A stretch of 64,000 bases of DNA from Micromussa lordhowensis (lineage: Eukaryota > Cnidaria > Anthozoa > Scleractinia > Lobophylliidae): NCBI GenBank assembly GCA_964020085.1, contig OZ026599.1:34684086-34748085 (forward strand). The letters are read 5' to 3'. The notes beneath the pieces were generated by a model, which was given only the letters and a program-made list of their open reading frames with translations, was not told the origin of the DNA and made no database searches. Numbering within the stretch: the first letter of the stretch is position 1; every line of letters starts with the position of its first letter. The position numbers and the translations under genes were made by a program. This document shows positions 1 to 11,800 of the stretch, one piece after another.

Positions 1-175
1 TTTTTAGTTCACATTTTAAGGCAGCAATTTCTTCATTAATCTTGGTAAAGCCATTCTCAATTCTTTCCTGAATACTTACAAGTTTCTCAATAATTTGCGA
101 ATCATCCTCTCCTCCAGTTGACGAATTTGAACTTCGCAGACGCTTTTTCTCTTTGACTTTTGATACTTTTGACAT
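1..175 (-). CDS. N-terminal part of an unknown basic/coiled-coil protein, cut by the window edge
   Basis: An open frame starts at an ATG (173-175 on the minus strand) and runs 58 codons to the window edge without a stop. The protein begins with a Lys/Arg-rich segment (MSKVSKVKEKKRLR), then a Ser/Gly/Asp linker, then a heptad-like amphipathic stretch (QIIEKLVSIQERIENGF). A basic N-terminus followed by a coiled coil is common in first ORFs of non-LTR retrotransposons and in other DNA-binding proteins, but nothing specific is visible. It lies just outside the satellite array and could be a host gene, or a transposon copy marking the array edge. I do not recognise the family. Confidence 0.35.
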   Translation of the reverse strand, partial: MSKVSKVKEKKRLRSSNSSTGGEDDSQIIEKLVSIQERIENGFTKINEEIAALKCELK

Positions 176-310
176 GCTTCTAGTTCAATAATTTGTACAG
201 TGCCGATACTAATCTGCTAAAGCTCAATACATACCAATACATTAAGGCTATACAGATAAAGACGCCCAGGTTAGCGGAGCTAGCTCTTTCGCACTCTGGT
301 CGCCATGATA
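176..310. other. Unique sequence between the partial ORF and the satellite
   Basis: This short AT-rich stretch has no convincing ORF and no similarity that I can see to the 219-bp monomer. Recognisable monomer sequence (TGTTTTTGAAGCC followed by the ATAGxCGGCCTAC block) starts at about 311, so the array boundary is placed there. Confidence 0.5.
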
Positions 311-3300
311 GTGTTTTTGAAGCCTGTATAGACGGCCTACTTTTTAGAGCATTTTCCCTTGGTCCCCCCTTGGCAAAATCTCAGAAAATGGCCGATTTAG
401 GTCTCCTTGGCAAATTTGTCATAACTCGGCTCCACGGGCACTTATGGAGGCGCAGTGTGAGGCAAAATGTTCCTCTATGATTGCACTTCAAGTGCATTTT
501 ATTTAGACAATGATGCGATTTGGGCCAGGGTGTTTTTGAAGCCTGTATAGTCGGCCTACTTTTTAGAGCATTTTCCCTTGGTCCCCCTTTGGCAAAATCT
601 CAGAAAATGGCCGATTTAGGTCTCCTTGGTAAAATTGTCATAATTCGGCTCCACGGGCACTTATGGAGGCGCAGTTTGCAGCAAAATGTTCCTCTATAAT
701 TGCACTTCATGCGCATACTAATTAGAGGATTATGAGATTTGCGCCAGGGGGTTTTTTAAGCCCGTATAGTCGGCCTACTTTTTTGAGCATTTTCCCTTGG
801 TCCCCCCTTCGCAAAATCTCAGAAAATAGCCGATTTAGGTCTCCTTGGCAAATTTGTCATAACTCCGCTCCAAGGTCACTTATGGAGGCGCAGTTTGCAG
901 GAAAATGTTCCTCTATATATGCACTTGAAGTGCATACTAATTAGGCGATGATGCGATTTGCGCCAGGGTGTTTTTGAACCCCGTATAGTCGGCCTATTTT
1001 TTTTTTAGCTTTTTGCCTTGGTCCGCCCTTTGGCAAAATCACAGAAAATGGCCGATTGAGGTCTCCTTGGCAAATTTGTCATAACTCGGCTCCAAGGTCA
1101 CTTATGGAGGCGCAGTTTGCAGGAAAATGTTCCTCTATAATTGCACTTTAAGTGTATACTAATTAGGCGATGATGCGATCTGCGCCAGGGTGTTTTTGAA
1201 GCCGTATAGTCGGCCTACTTTTTTGAGCATTCTCCCTTGGTCCCCCCTTGGCAAAATGTCAGAAAATGGCCGATTTAGGTCTCCTTGGCAAATTTGTCAT
1301 AACTCGGCTCCAAGGTCACTTATGGAGGCGCAGTTTGCAGGAAAATGTTCCTCTATAATTGCACTTCAAGTGCATACTAATTAAGCGATGATGCGATTTG
1401 CGCCAGGGTGTTTTCGAAGCCCGTATAGTCGGCCTACTTTTTTGAGCATTTTCCCTTGGTCCCCCCTTGGCAAAATCTCAGAAAATGGCCGATTTAGGTC
1501 TCCTTGGAAAATTTGTCATAACTCGGCTCCACGGGCACTTATGGAGGCGCAGTTTGCAGCAAAATGTTCCTCTATGATTGCACTTTAAGTGCATACTAAT
1601 TAGGCGATGATGCGATTTGCGCCAGGGTGTTTTTGAAGCCCGTATAATCGGTCTACTTTTTTGAGCATTTTCCCTTGGTCCCAACTTGGCAAAATCTCAG
1701 AAAATGGCCGATTTAGGTCTCGTTGGAAAATTTGTCATAACTCGGCTCCACGGGCACTTATGGAGGCGCAGTTTGCAGCAAAATGTTCCTCTGGGATTGC
1801 ACTTTAAGTGCATACTAATTAACGGATGATGCGATTTGCGCCAGGGTGTTTTTGAAGCCCGTATAGTCGGCCTACTTTTCAGAGCATTTTCCCTTGGTCT
1901 CTCCTTCGCAAAATCTCAGAAAATTGCCGATTTACGTCTCCTTCGCAGATTTGTCATAACTCGGCTCCACGGGCAGTTATGGAGGCGCAGTTTGCAGCAA
2001 AATATTACTCTATAATTGCACTTCATGTGCATACTAATTAGGCGATGATGCGATTAGCGCCAGGGTGTTTTTTAAGCCCGTATAGTCGGTCTACTTTTTT
2101 GAGCTTTTTGCTGGTCCGCCCTTTGGCAATATCACAGAAAATGGCCGATTTAGGTCTCCTTGGCAAATTTGTCATAACTCGGCTCCACCGGCACTTATGG
2201 AGGCGCAGTTTGCAGCAAAATGTTCCTCTATGATTGCACTTCAAGTGCATACTAATTAGGCGATGGCGCGATTTGCGCCAGGGTGTTTTTGAAGCCCGTA
2301 TAGTCGGCCTACTTTTTTGAGCATTTTCCCTTGGTCCCCCCTTGGCAAAATCTCAGAAAATGGTCGATTTAGGTCTCCTTGGCAAAATTGTCATAACTCG
2401 GCTCCACGGGCACTTATGGAGGCGCAGTTTGCAGCAAAATGTTCCTCTATGATTGCACTTCAAGAGCACACTAATTAGGCGATGATGCAATTTGCGCCAG
2501 GGTCTTTTTGAAGCCCGTATAGTCGGTCTACTTTTGTGAGCATTTTCTCTTGGTCCCCCCTTGGCAAAATCTCAGAAAATGGCCGATTTAGGTCTCCTCT
2601 GCAAATTTGTCATAACTCCGCTCCACGGGCACTTATGGAGGCGCAGTTTGCAGCAAAATGTTCCTCTATGATTGCACTTCAAGTGGATACTATTTAAGCG
2701 ATGATGCGATTTGCGCCAGGGTGTTTTTGAAGCCCGTATAGTCGGCCTACTTTTTTGAGCATTTTCCCTTGGTCCCCCCTTGGCAAAATCTCAGAAAATG
2801 GCCGATTTAGGTCTCCTTGGTAAAATTGTCATAATTCGGCTCCACGGGCACTTATGGAGGCGCAGTTAGCAACAAAATGTTCCTCTCTGATTGCACTTCA
2901 AGTGCATACTAATTAGGCGATGATGCGATTTGCGCCAGGGTGTTTTTGAAGCCCGTATAGTCGGCCTACTTTTTTGAGAATTTTCCCTTGGTCCCCCCTT
3001 GGCAAAATCTCAGAAAATGGCCGATTTAGGTCTCCTTGGCAAATTTGTCATAACTCGGTTCTACGGTCACTTATGGAGGCGCAGTTTGCAGCAAAATGTT
3101 CCTCTATAATTGCACTTCAAGTGCATACTAATAAGGCGATGATGCGATTTGCGCCAGGGTGTTTTTGAAGCCCGTATAGTCGGTCTACTTTTTTGAGCAT
3201 TTTCTCTTGGTCCCCCCTTGGCAAAATCTCAGAAAATGGCCGATTTAGGTCTCCTCTGCAAATTTGTCATAACTCCGCTCCACGGGCACTTATGGAGGCG

Positions 3301-3549
3301 CAGTTTGCAGCAAAATGTTCCTCTATGATTGCACTTCAGGTGCATACTATTTTAGCGATGAAGCGATTTGCGCCAGGGTGTTTTTGAAGCCCGTATAGTC
3401 GGCCTACTTTTTTGAGCATTTTCCCTTCGTCCCCCCTTGGCAAAATCTCAGAAAATGGCCGATTTAGGTCTCCTTGGCAAATTTGTCATAACTCGGCTCC
3501 ACGGGCACTTATGGAGGCGCAGTTTGCAGCAAAATGTTCCTCTGTGATT

Positions 3550-6500
3550 CCACTTTAAGTGCATACTAATTTACAGATGATGCGATTTGCGCCGGGGTGT
3601 TTTTGAAGCCCGTATAGTCGGCCTACTTTTTAGAGCATTTTCCCTTGGTTCCCCCTTCGCAAAATCTCAGAAAATAGCCGATTTAGGTCTCCTTGGCAGA
3701 TTTGTCATAACTCGGCTCCACGGGCAGTTATGAAGGCGCAGTTTGCAGCAAAATGTTACTCTATAATTGCACTTCATGTGCATACTAATTAGGCGATGAT
3801 ACGATTTGCTCCAGGGTCTTTTTGAAGCCCGTATAGTCGGCCTACTTTTTTGAGCATTTTCCCTTGGTCCCCCCTTGGCAAAATGTCAGAAAATGGCCGA
3901 TTTAGGTCTCCTTGGCAAATTTGTCATAACTCGGCTCCAAGGTCACTTATGGAGGCGCAGTTTGCAGGAAAATGTTCCTCTATAATTGCACTTCAAGTGC
4001 ATACTAATTAGGCGATGATGCGATTTCCGCCAGGGTGTTTTTGAAGCCCGTATAGTCGGCCTACTTTTTTGAGCATTTTCCCTTGCTCCCGCCTTGGCAA
4101 AATCTCAGAAAATGGCCGATTTAGGTCTCGTTGGCAAATTTGTCATAACTCGGCTCCACGGGCACTTATGGAGGCGCAGTTTGCAGCAAAATGTTTCTAT
4201 ATGATTGCACTTTAAGTGCATACTAATTAGGCGATGATGCGATTTGCGCCAGGGTGTTTTTGAAGCCCGTATAGTCGGTCTACTTTTTTGAGCATTTTCC
4301 CTTGGTCCCCCCTTGGCAAAATCTCAGAAAATGGCCGATTTAGGTCTCGTTGGCAAATTTGTCATAACTCGGCTCCACGGGCAGTTATGGAGGCGCAGTT
4401 TGCAGCAAAATGTTCCTCTGTGATTGCACTTTAAGTGCAAACTAATTAACGGATGATGCAATTTGCGCCAGGGTGTTTTTGAAGCCGGTATAGTCGGCCT
4501 TCTTTTCAGAGCATTTTCCCTTGGTCTCCCCTTCGCAAAATCTCAGAAAATAGCCGATTTAGGTCTCCTTGGCAAATTTGTCATAACTCGGCTCCACGGG
4601 CAGTTATGGAGGCGCAGTTTGCAGCAAAATGTTCCTATATGATTACACTTCAAGGGCATACTAATTAGGCGATGATGCGAATTGCGCCAAAGCGTTTTTG
4701 AAACCCGTATAGTCGGCATACTTTTTTGAGCATTTTCCCTTGGTCCCCCTTGGCAAAATCTCAGAAAATGGCCGATTTAGGTGTCCTTGGCAAATTTGTC
4801 ATAACTCCGCTCCACGGGCACTTATGGAAGCGCAATTTGCAGGAAAATGTTCCTCTATGATTGCACTTCAAGTGCATACTAATTAAGCGATGATGCGATT
4901 TGTGCCAGGGTGTTTTTGAAGCCCGTATAGTCGGCCTACTTTTTTGAGCATTTTCCCTTGGTCCCCCCTTGGCAAAATCTCAGAAAATAACCGATTTAGG
5001 TCTCCATGGCAAATTTGTCATCACTCGGCTCCACGGGCACTTATGGAGGCGCAGTTTGCAGCAAAATGTTTCTCTATGATTGCACTTTAAGTGCATACTA
5101 ATTCAATGATGATGCGATTTGCACCAGGGTGTTTTTGAAGCCCGTATAGTCGGCCTACTTTTTTGAGCATTTTCCCTTGGTCCCCCCTTGGCAAAATCTC
5201 AGAAAATGGCCGATTTAGGTCTCCTTGGCAAATTTGTCATAACTCGGCTCCACGGGCACTTATGGAGGCGCAGTTTGCAGCAAAATGTTCCTCTGTGATT
5301 CCACTTTAAGTGCATACTAATTTACGGATGATGCGATTTGCGCCGGGGTGTTTTTGAAGCCCGTATAGTCGGCCTACTTTTTAGAGCATTTTCCCTTGGT
5401 TCCCCCTTCGCAAAATCTCAGAAAATAGCCGATTTAGGTCTCCTTGGCAGATTTGTCATAACTCGGCTCCACGGGCAGTTATGAAGGCGCAGTTTGCAGC
5501 AAAATGTTACTCTATAATTGCACTTCATGTGCATACTAATTAGGCGATGATACGATTTGCGCCAGGGTCTTTTTGAAGCCCGTATAGTCGGCCTACTTTT
5601 TTGAGCATTTTCCCTTGGTCCCCCCTTGGCAAAATGTCAGAAAATGGCCGATTTAGGTCTCCTTGGCAAATTTGTCATAACTCGGCTCCAAGGTCACTTA
5701 TGGAGGCGCAGTTTGCAGGAAAATGTTCCTCTATAATTGCACTTCAAGTGCATACTAATTAGGCGATGATGCGATTTCCGCCAGGGTGTTTTTGAAGCCC
5801 GTATAGTCGGCCTACTTTTTTGAGCATTTTCCCTTGCTCCCGCCTTGGCAAAATCTCAGAAAATGGCCGATTTAGGTCTCGTTGGCAAATTTGTCATAAC
5901 TCGGCTCCACGGGCACTTATGGAGGCGCAGTTTGCAGCAAAATGTTCCTATATGATTGCACTTTAAGTGCATACTAATTAGGCGATGATGCGATTTGCGC
6001 CAGGGTGTTTTTGAAGCCCGTATAGTCGGTCTACTTTTTTGAGCATTTTCCCTTGGTCCCCCCTTGGCAAAATCTCAGAAAATGGCCGATTTAGGTCTCG
6101 TTGGCAAATTTGTCATAACTCGGCTCCACGGGCAGTTATGGAGGCGCAGTTTGCAGCAAAATGTTCCTCTGTGATTGCACTTTAAGTGCAAACTAATTAA
6201 CGGATGATGCAATTTGCGCCAGGGTGTTTTTGAAGCCGGTATAGTCGGCCTACTTTTCAGAGCATTTTCCCTTGGTCTCCCCTTCGCAAAATCTCAGAAA
6301 ATAGCCGATTTAGGTCTCCTTGGCAAATTTGTCATAACTCGGCTCCACGGGCAGTTATGGAGGCGCAGTTTGCAGCAAAATGTTCCTATATGATTACACT
6401 TCAAGGGCATACTAATTAGGCGATGATGCGAATTGCGCCAAAGCGTTTTTGAAACCCGTATAGTCGGCATACTTTTTTGAGCATTTTCCCTTGGTCCCCC

Positions 6501-8800
6501 TTGGCAAAATCTCAGAAAATGGCCGATTTAGGTGTCCTTGGCAAATTTGTCATAACTCCGCTCCACGGGCACTTATGGAAGCGCAATTTGCAGGAAAATG
6601 TTCCTCTATGATTGCACTTCAAGTGCATACTAATTAAGCGATGATGCGATTTGTGCCAGGGTGTTTTTGAAGCCCGTATAGTCGGCCTACTTTTTTGAGC
6701 ATTTTCCCTTGGTCCCCCCTTGGCAAAATCTCAGAAAATAACCGATTTAGGTCTCCATGGCAAATTTGTCATCACTCGGCTCCACGGGCACTTATGGAGG
6801 CGCAGTTTGCAGCAAAATGTTTCTCTATGATTGCACTTTAAGTGCATACTAATTCAATGATGATGCGATTTGCACCAGGGTGTTTTTGAAGCCCGTATAG
6901 TCGGCCTACTTTTTTGAGCATTTTCCCTTGGTCCCCCCTTGGCAAAATCTCAGAAAATGGCCGATTTAGGTCTCCTTGGCAAATTTGTCATCACTCGGCT
7001 CCACGGGCAGTTATGGAGGCGCAGTTTGCAGCAAAATGTTCCTCTGTGATTCCACTTTAAGTGCATACTAATTTACGGATGATGCGATTTGCGCCAGGGT
7101 GTTTTTGAAGCCCGTATAGTCGGCCTACTTTTTAGAGCATTTTCCCTTGGTTCCCCCTTCGCAAAATCTCAGAAAATAGCCGATTTAGGTCTCCTTGGCA
7201 GATTTGTCATAACTCGGCTCCACGGGCAGTTATGAAGGCGCAGTTTGCAGCAAAATGTTACTCTATAATTGCACTTCATGTGCATACTAATTAGGCGATG
7301 ATACGATTTGGGCCAGGGTCTTTTTGAAGCCCGTATAGTCGGCCTACTTTTTTGAGCATTTTCCCTTGGTCCCCCCTTGGCAAAATGTTAGAAAATGGCC
7401 GATTTAGGTCTCCTTGGCAAATTTGTCATAACTCGGCTCCAAGGTCACTTATGGAGGCGCAGTTTGCAGGAAAATGTTCCTCTATAATTGCACTTCAAGT
7501 GCATACTAATTAGGCGATGATGCGATTTGCGCCAGGGTGTTTTTGAAGCCCGTATAGTCGGCCTACTTTTTTGAGCATTTTCCCTTGGTCCCGCCTTGGC
7601 AAAATCTCAGAAAATGGCCGATTTAGGTCTCGTTGGCAAATTTGTCATAACTCGGCTCCACGGGCACTTATGGAGGCGCAGTTTGCAGCAAAATGTTCCT
7701 ATATGATTGCACTTTAAGTGCATACTAATTAGGCGATGATGCGATTTGCGCCAGGGTGTTTTTGAAGCCCGTATAGTCGGTCTACTTTTTTGAGCATTTT
7801 CCCTTGGTCCCCCCTTGGCAAAATCTCAGAAAATGGCCGATTTAGGTCTCGTTGGCAAATTTGTCATAACTCGGCTCCACGGGCAGTTATGGAGGCGCAG
7901 TTTGCAGCAAAATGTTCCTCTGTGATTGCACTTTAAGTGCAAACTAATTAACGGATGATGTAATTTGCGCCAGGGTGTTTTTGAAGCCGGTATATTCGGC
8001 CTACTTTTCGGAGCATTTTCCCTTGGTCTCCCCTTCGCAAAATCTCAGAAAATAGCCGATTTAGGTCTCCTTGGCAAATTTGTCATACCTCGGCTCCACG
8101 GGCAGTTATGGAGGCGCAGTTTGCAGCAAAATGTTCCTATATGATTACACTTCAAGGGCATACTAATTAGGCGATGATGCGAATTGCGCCAAAGCGTTTT
8201 TGAAACCCGTATAGTCGGCATACTTTTTTGAGCATTTTCCCTTGGTCCCCCTTGGCAAAATCTCAGAAAATGGCCGATTTAGGTGTCCTTGGCAAATTTG
8301 TCATAACTCCGCTCCACGGGCACTTATGGAAGCGCAATTTGCAGGAAAATGTTCCTCTATGATTGCACTTCAAGTGCATACTAATTAAGCGATGATGCGA
8401 TTTGTGCCAGGGTGTTTTTGAAGCCCGTATAGTCGGCCTACTTTTTTGAGCATTTTCCCTTCGTCCCCCCTTGGCAAAATCTCAGAAAATAACCGATTTA
8501 GGTCTCCATGGCAAATTTGTCATCACTCGGCTCCACGGGCACTTATGGAGGCGCAGTTTGCAGCAAAATGTTTCTCTATGATTGCACTTCAAGTGCATAC
8601 TAATTCAATGATGATGCGATTTGCACCAGGGTGTTTTTATAGCCCGTATAGTCGGCCTACTTTTTTGAGCATTTTCCCTTGGTCCCCCCTTGGCAAAATC
8701 TCAGAAAATGGCCGATTTAGGTGTCCTTGGCAAATTTGTCATAACTCCGCTCCACGGGCACTTATGGAAGCGCAATTTGCAGGAAAATGTTCCTCTATGA
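3550..8800 (+). repeat. Higher-order repeat: 8 monomers (1,751 bp), three consecutive units
   Basis: A rare variant (CCACTTTAAGTGC in place of GCACTTTAAGTGC, followed by a TTTAC[A/G]GATGATG junction) recurs at 3550, 5301 and 7052, exactly 1,751 bp apart. It recurs again at 10556, two periods further on. The monomers between follow the same order of variants, for example CCAAAGCGTTTTTGAAACCC and AATTCAATGATGATG. The third unit ends in a local two-monomer (438 bp) duplication, so its right edge is approximate. Confidence 0.85.
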
Positions 8801-11800
8801 TTGCACTTCAATTGCATACTAATTAAGCGATGATGCGATTTGTGCCAGGGTGTTTTTGAAGCCCGTATAGTCGGCCTACTTTTTTGAGCATTTTCCCTTG
8901 GTCCCCCCTTGGCAAAATCTCAGAAAATAACCGATTTAGGTCTCCATGGCAAATTTGTCATCACTCGGCTCCACGGGCACTTATGGAGGCGCAGTTTGCA
9001 GCAAAATGTTTCTCTATGATTGCACTTCAAGTGCATACTAATTCAATGATGATGCGATTTGCACCAGGGTGTTTTTGAAGCCCGTATAGTCGGCCTACTT
9101 TTTTGAGCATTTTCCCTTGGTCCCCCCTTGGCAAAATCTCAGAAAATGGCCGATTTAGGTCTCCTTGGCAAATTTGTCATAACTCGGCTCCACGGGCACT
9201 TATGGAGGCGCAGTTTCCAGCAAAACGTTCCTCAATGATTGCACTTCAAGTGCATACTAATTAAGCGATGATGCGATTTGTGGCAGGGTGTTTTTGAAGC
9301 CCGTATAGTTGGCATACTTTTTTGAGCATTTTCCCTTGGTCCCCCCTTGGCAAAATCTCACAAACTGGCAAATTTAGGGCTCCTTCGCAAATTTGTCATA
9401 ACTCGGCTCCACGGGTGCTTATGGAGGCGCAGTGTGCAGCAAAATGTTCCTCTATGATTGCACTTCAAGTGCATACTAATTAGGAGATGATGCGATTTGC
9501 GCCAGGGTGTTTTTGAAGCTCGTATAGTCGGCGTACTTTTTTGAGCATTTTTCCTTGGTCCCCCCTTGGCAAAATCTCAGAAAATGGCCGATTTAGGTCT
9601 CCTTGGCAAATTTGTCATAACTCGGCTCCACGGGCACTTATGGAGGCGAAGTTTGCGGCAAAATGTTCCTCTATGATTGCAGTTCAAGCGCATACTAATT
9701 AGGCGATGATGCGATTTGCACCAGGGTGTTTTTGAAGCCCGTATAGTCGGCCTACTTTTTTGAGCATTTTCCGTTGGTCCCCCCTTGGCAAAATTTTAGT
9801 AAATGGCCGATTTAGGTGTCTTTGGCAAATTTGTCATAACTCGGCTCCACGGGCACTTATGGAGGCGCAGTTAGCAACAAAATGTTTCTCTCTGATTGCA
9901 CTTCAAGTGCATACTAATTAGGCGATGATGCGATTTGCGCCAGGGTGTTTTTGAAGCCCGTATAGTCGGCCTACTTTTTTGAGAATTTTCCCTTGGTCCC
10001 CCCTTGGCAAAATCTCAGAAAATGGCCGATTTAGGTCTCCTTGGCAAATTTGTCATAACTCGGTTCTACGGTCACTTATGGAGGCGCAGTTTGCAGCAAA
10101 ATGTTCCTCTATAATTGCACTTCAAGTGCATACTAATAAGGCGATGATGCGATTTGCGCCAGGGTGTTTTTGAAGCCCGTATAGTCGGTCTACTTTTTTG
10201 AGCATTTTCTCTTGGTCCCCCCTTGGCAAAATCTCAGAAAATGGCCGATTTAGGTCTCCTCTGCAAATTTGTCATAACTCCGCTCCACGGGCACTTATGG
10301 AGGCGCAGTTTCCAGCAAAATGTTCCTCTATGATTGCGCTTCAAGTGCATGCTATTAAAGGCGATGAAGCGATTTGCGCCAGGGTGTTTTTTAAGCCCGG
10401 ATAGTCGGCCTACTTTTTTGAGCATTTTCCCTTCGTCCCCCCATGGCAAAATCTCAGAAAATGGCCGATTTAGGTCTCCTTGGCAAATTTGTCATAACTC
10501 GGCTCCACGGGCACTTATGGAGGCGCAGTTTGCAGCAAAATGTTCCTCTGTGATTCCACTTTAAGTGCATACTAATTCACGGATGATGCGATTTGCGCCA
10601 GGGTGTTTTTGAAGCCCGTATAGTCGGCCTACTTTTTAGAGCATTTTCCCTTGGTTCCCCCTTCGCAAAATCTCAGAAAATAGCCGATTTAGGTCTCCTT
10701 GGCAGATTTGTCATAACTCGGCTCCACGGGCAGTTATGAAGGCGCAGTTTGCAGCAAAATGTTACTCTATAATTGCACTTCATGTGCATACTAATTAGGC
10801 GATGATGCGATTTGCGCCAGGGTCTTTTTGAAGCCCGTATAGTCGGCCTACTTTTTTGAGCATTTTCCCTTGGTCCCCCCTTGGCAAAATGTCAGAAAAT
10901 GGCCGATTTAGGTCTCCTTGGCAAATTTGTCATAACTCGGCTCCAAGGTCACTTATGGAGGCGCAGTTTGCAGGAAAATGTTCCTCTATAATTGCACTTC
11001 AAGTGCATACTAATTAGGCGATGATGCGATTTCCGCCAGGGTGTTTTTGAAGCCCGTATAGTCGGCCTACTTTTTTGAGCATTTTCCCTTGGTCCCGCCT
11101 TGGCAAAATCTCAGAAAATGGCCGATTTAGGTCTCGTTGGCAAATTTGTCATAACTCGGCTCCACGGGCACTTATGGAGGCGCAGTTTGCAGGAAAATGT
11201 TGCTCTATAATTGCACTTCAAGTGCATACTAATTAGGCGATGATGCGATTTGCGCCAGGGTGTTTTTGAAGCCCGTATAGTCGGTCTACTTTTTTGAGCA
11301 TTTTCCCTTGGTCCCCCCTTGGCAAAATCTCAGAAAATGGCCGATTTAGGTCTCGTTGGCAAATTTGTCATAACTCGTCTCCACGGGCAGTTATCGAGGC
11401 GCAGTTTGCAGCAAAATGTTCCTCTGTGATTGCACTTTAAGTGCATACTAATTAACAGATGATGCGATTTGCGCCAGGGTGTTTTTGAAGCCGGTATAGT
11501 CGGCCTACTTTTCAGAGCATTTTCCCTTGGTCTCCCCTTCGCAAAATCTCAGAAAATAGCCGATTTAGGTCTCCTTGGCAAATTTGTCATAACTCGGCTC
11601 CACGGGCAGTTATGGAGGCGCAGTTTGCAGCAAAATGTTCCTATATGATTACACTTCAAGGGCATACTAATTAGGCGATGATGCGAATTGCGCCAAAGCG
11701 TTTTTGAAACCCGTATAGTCGGCATACTTTTTTGAGCATTTTCCCTTGGTCCCCCTTGGCAAAATCTCAGAAAATGGCCGATTTAGGTGTCCTTGGCAAA

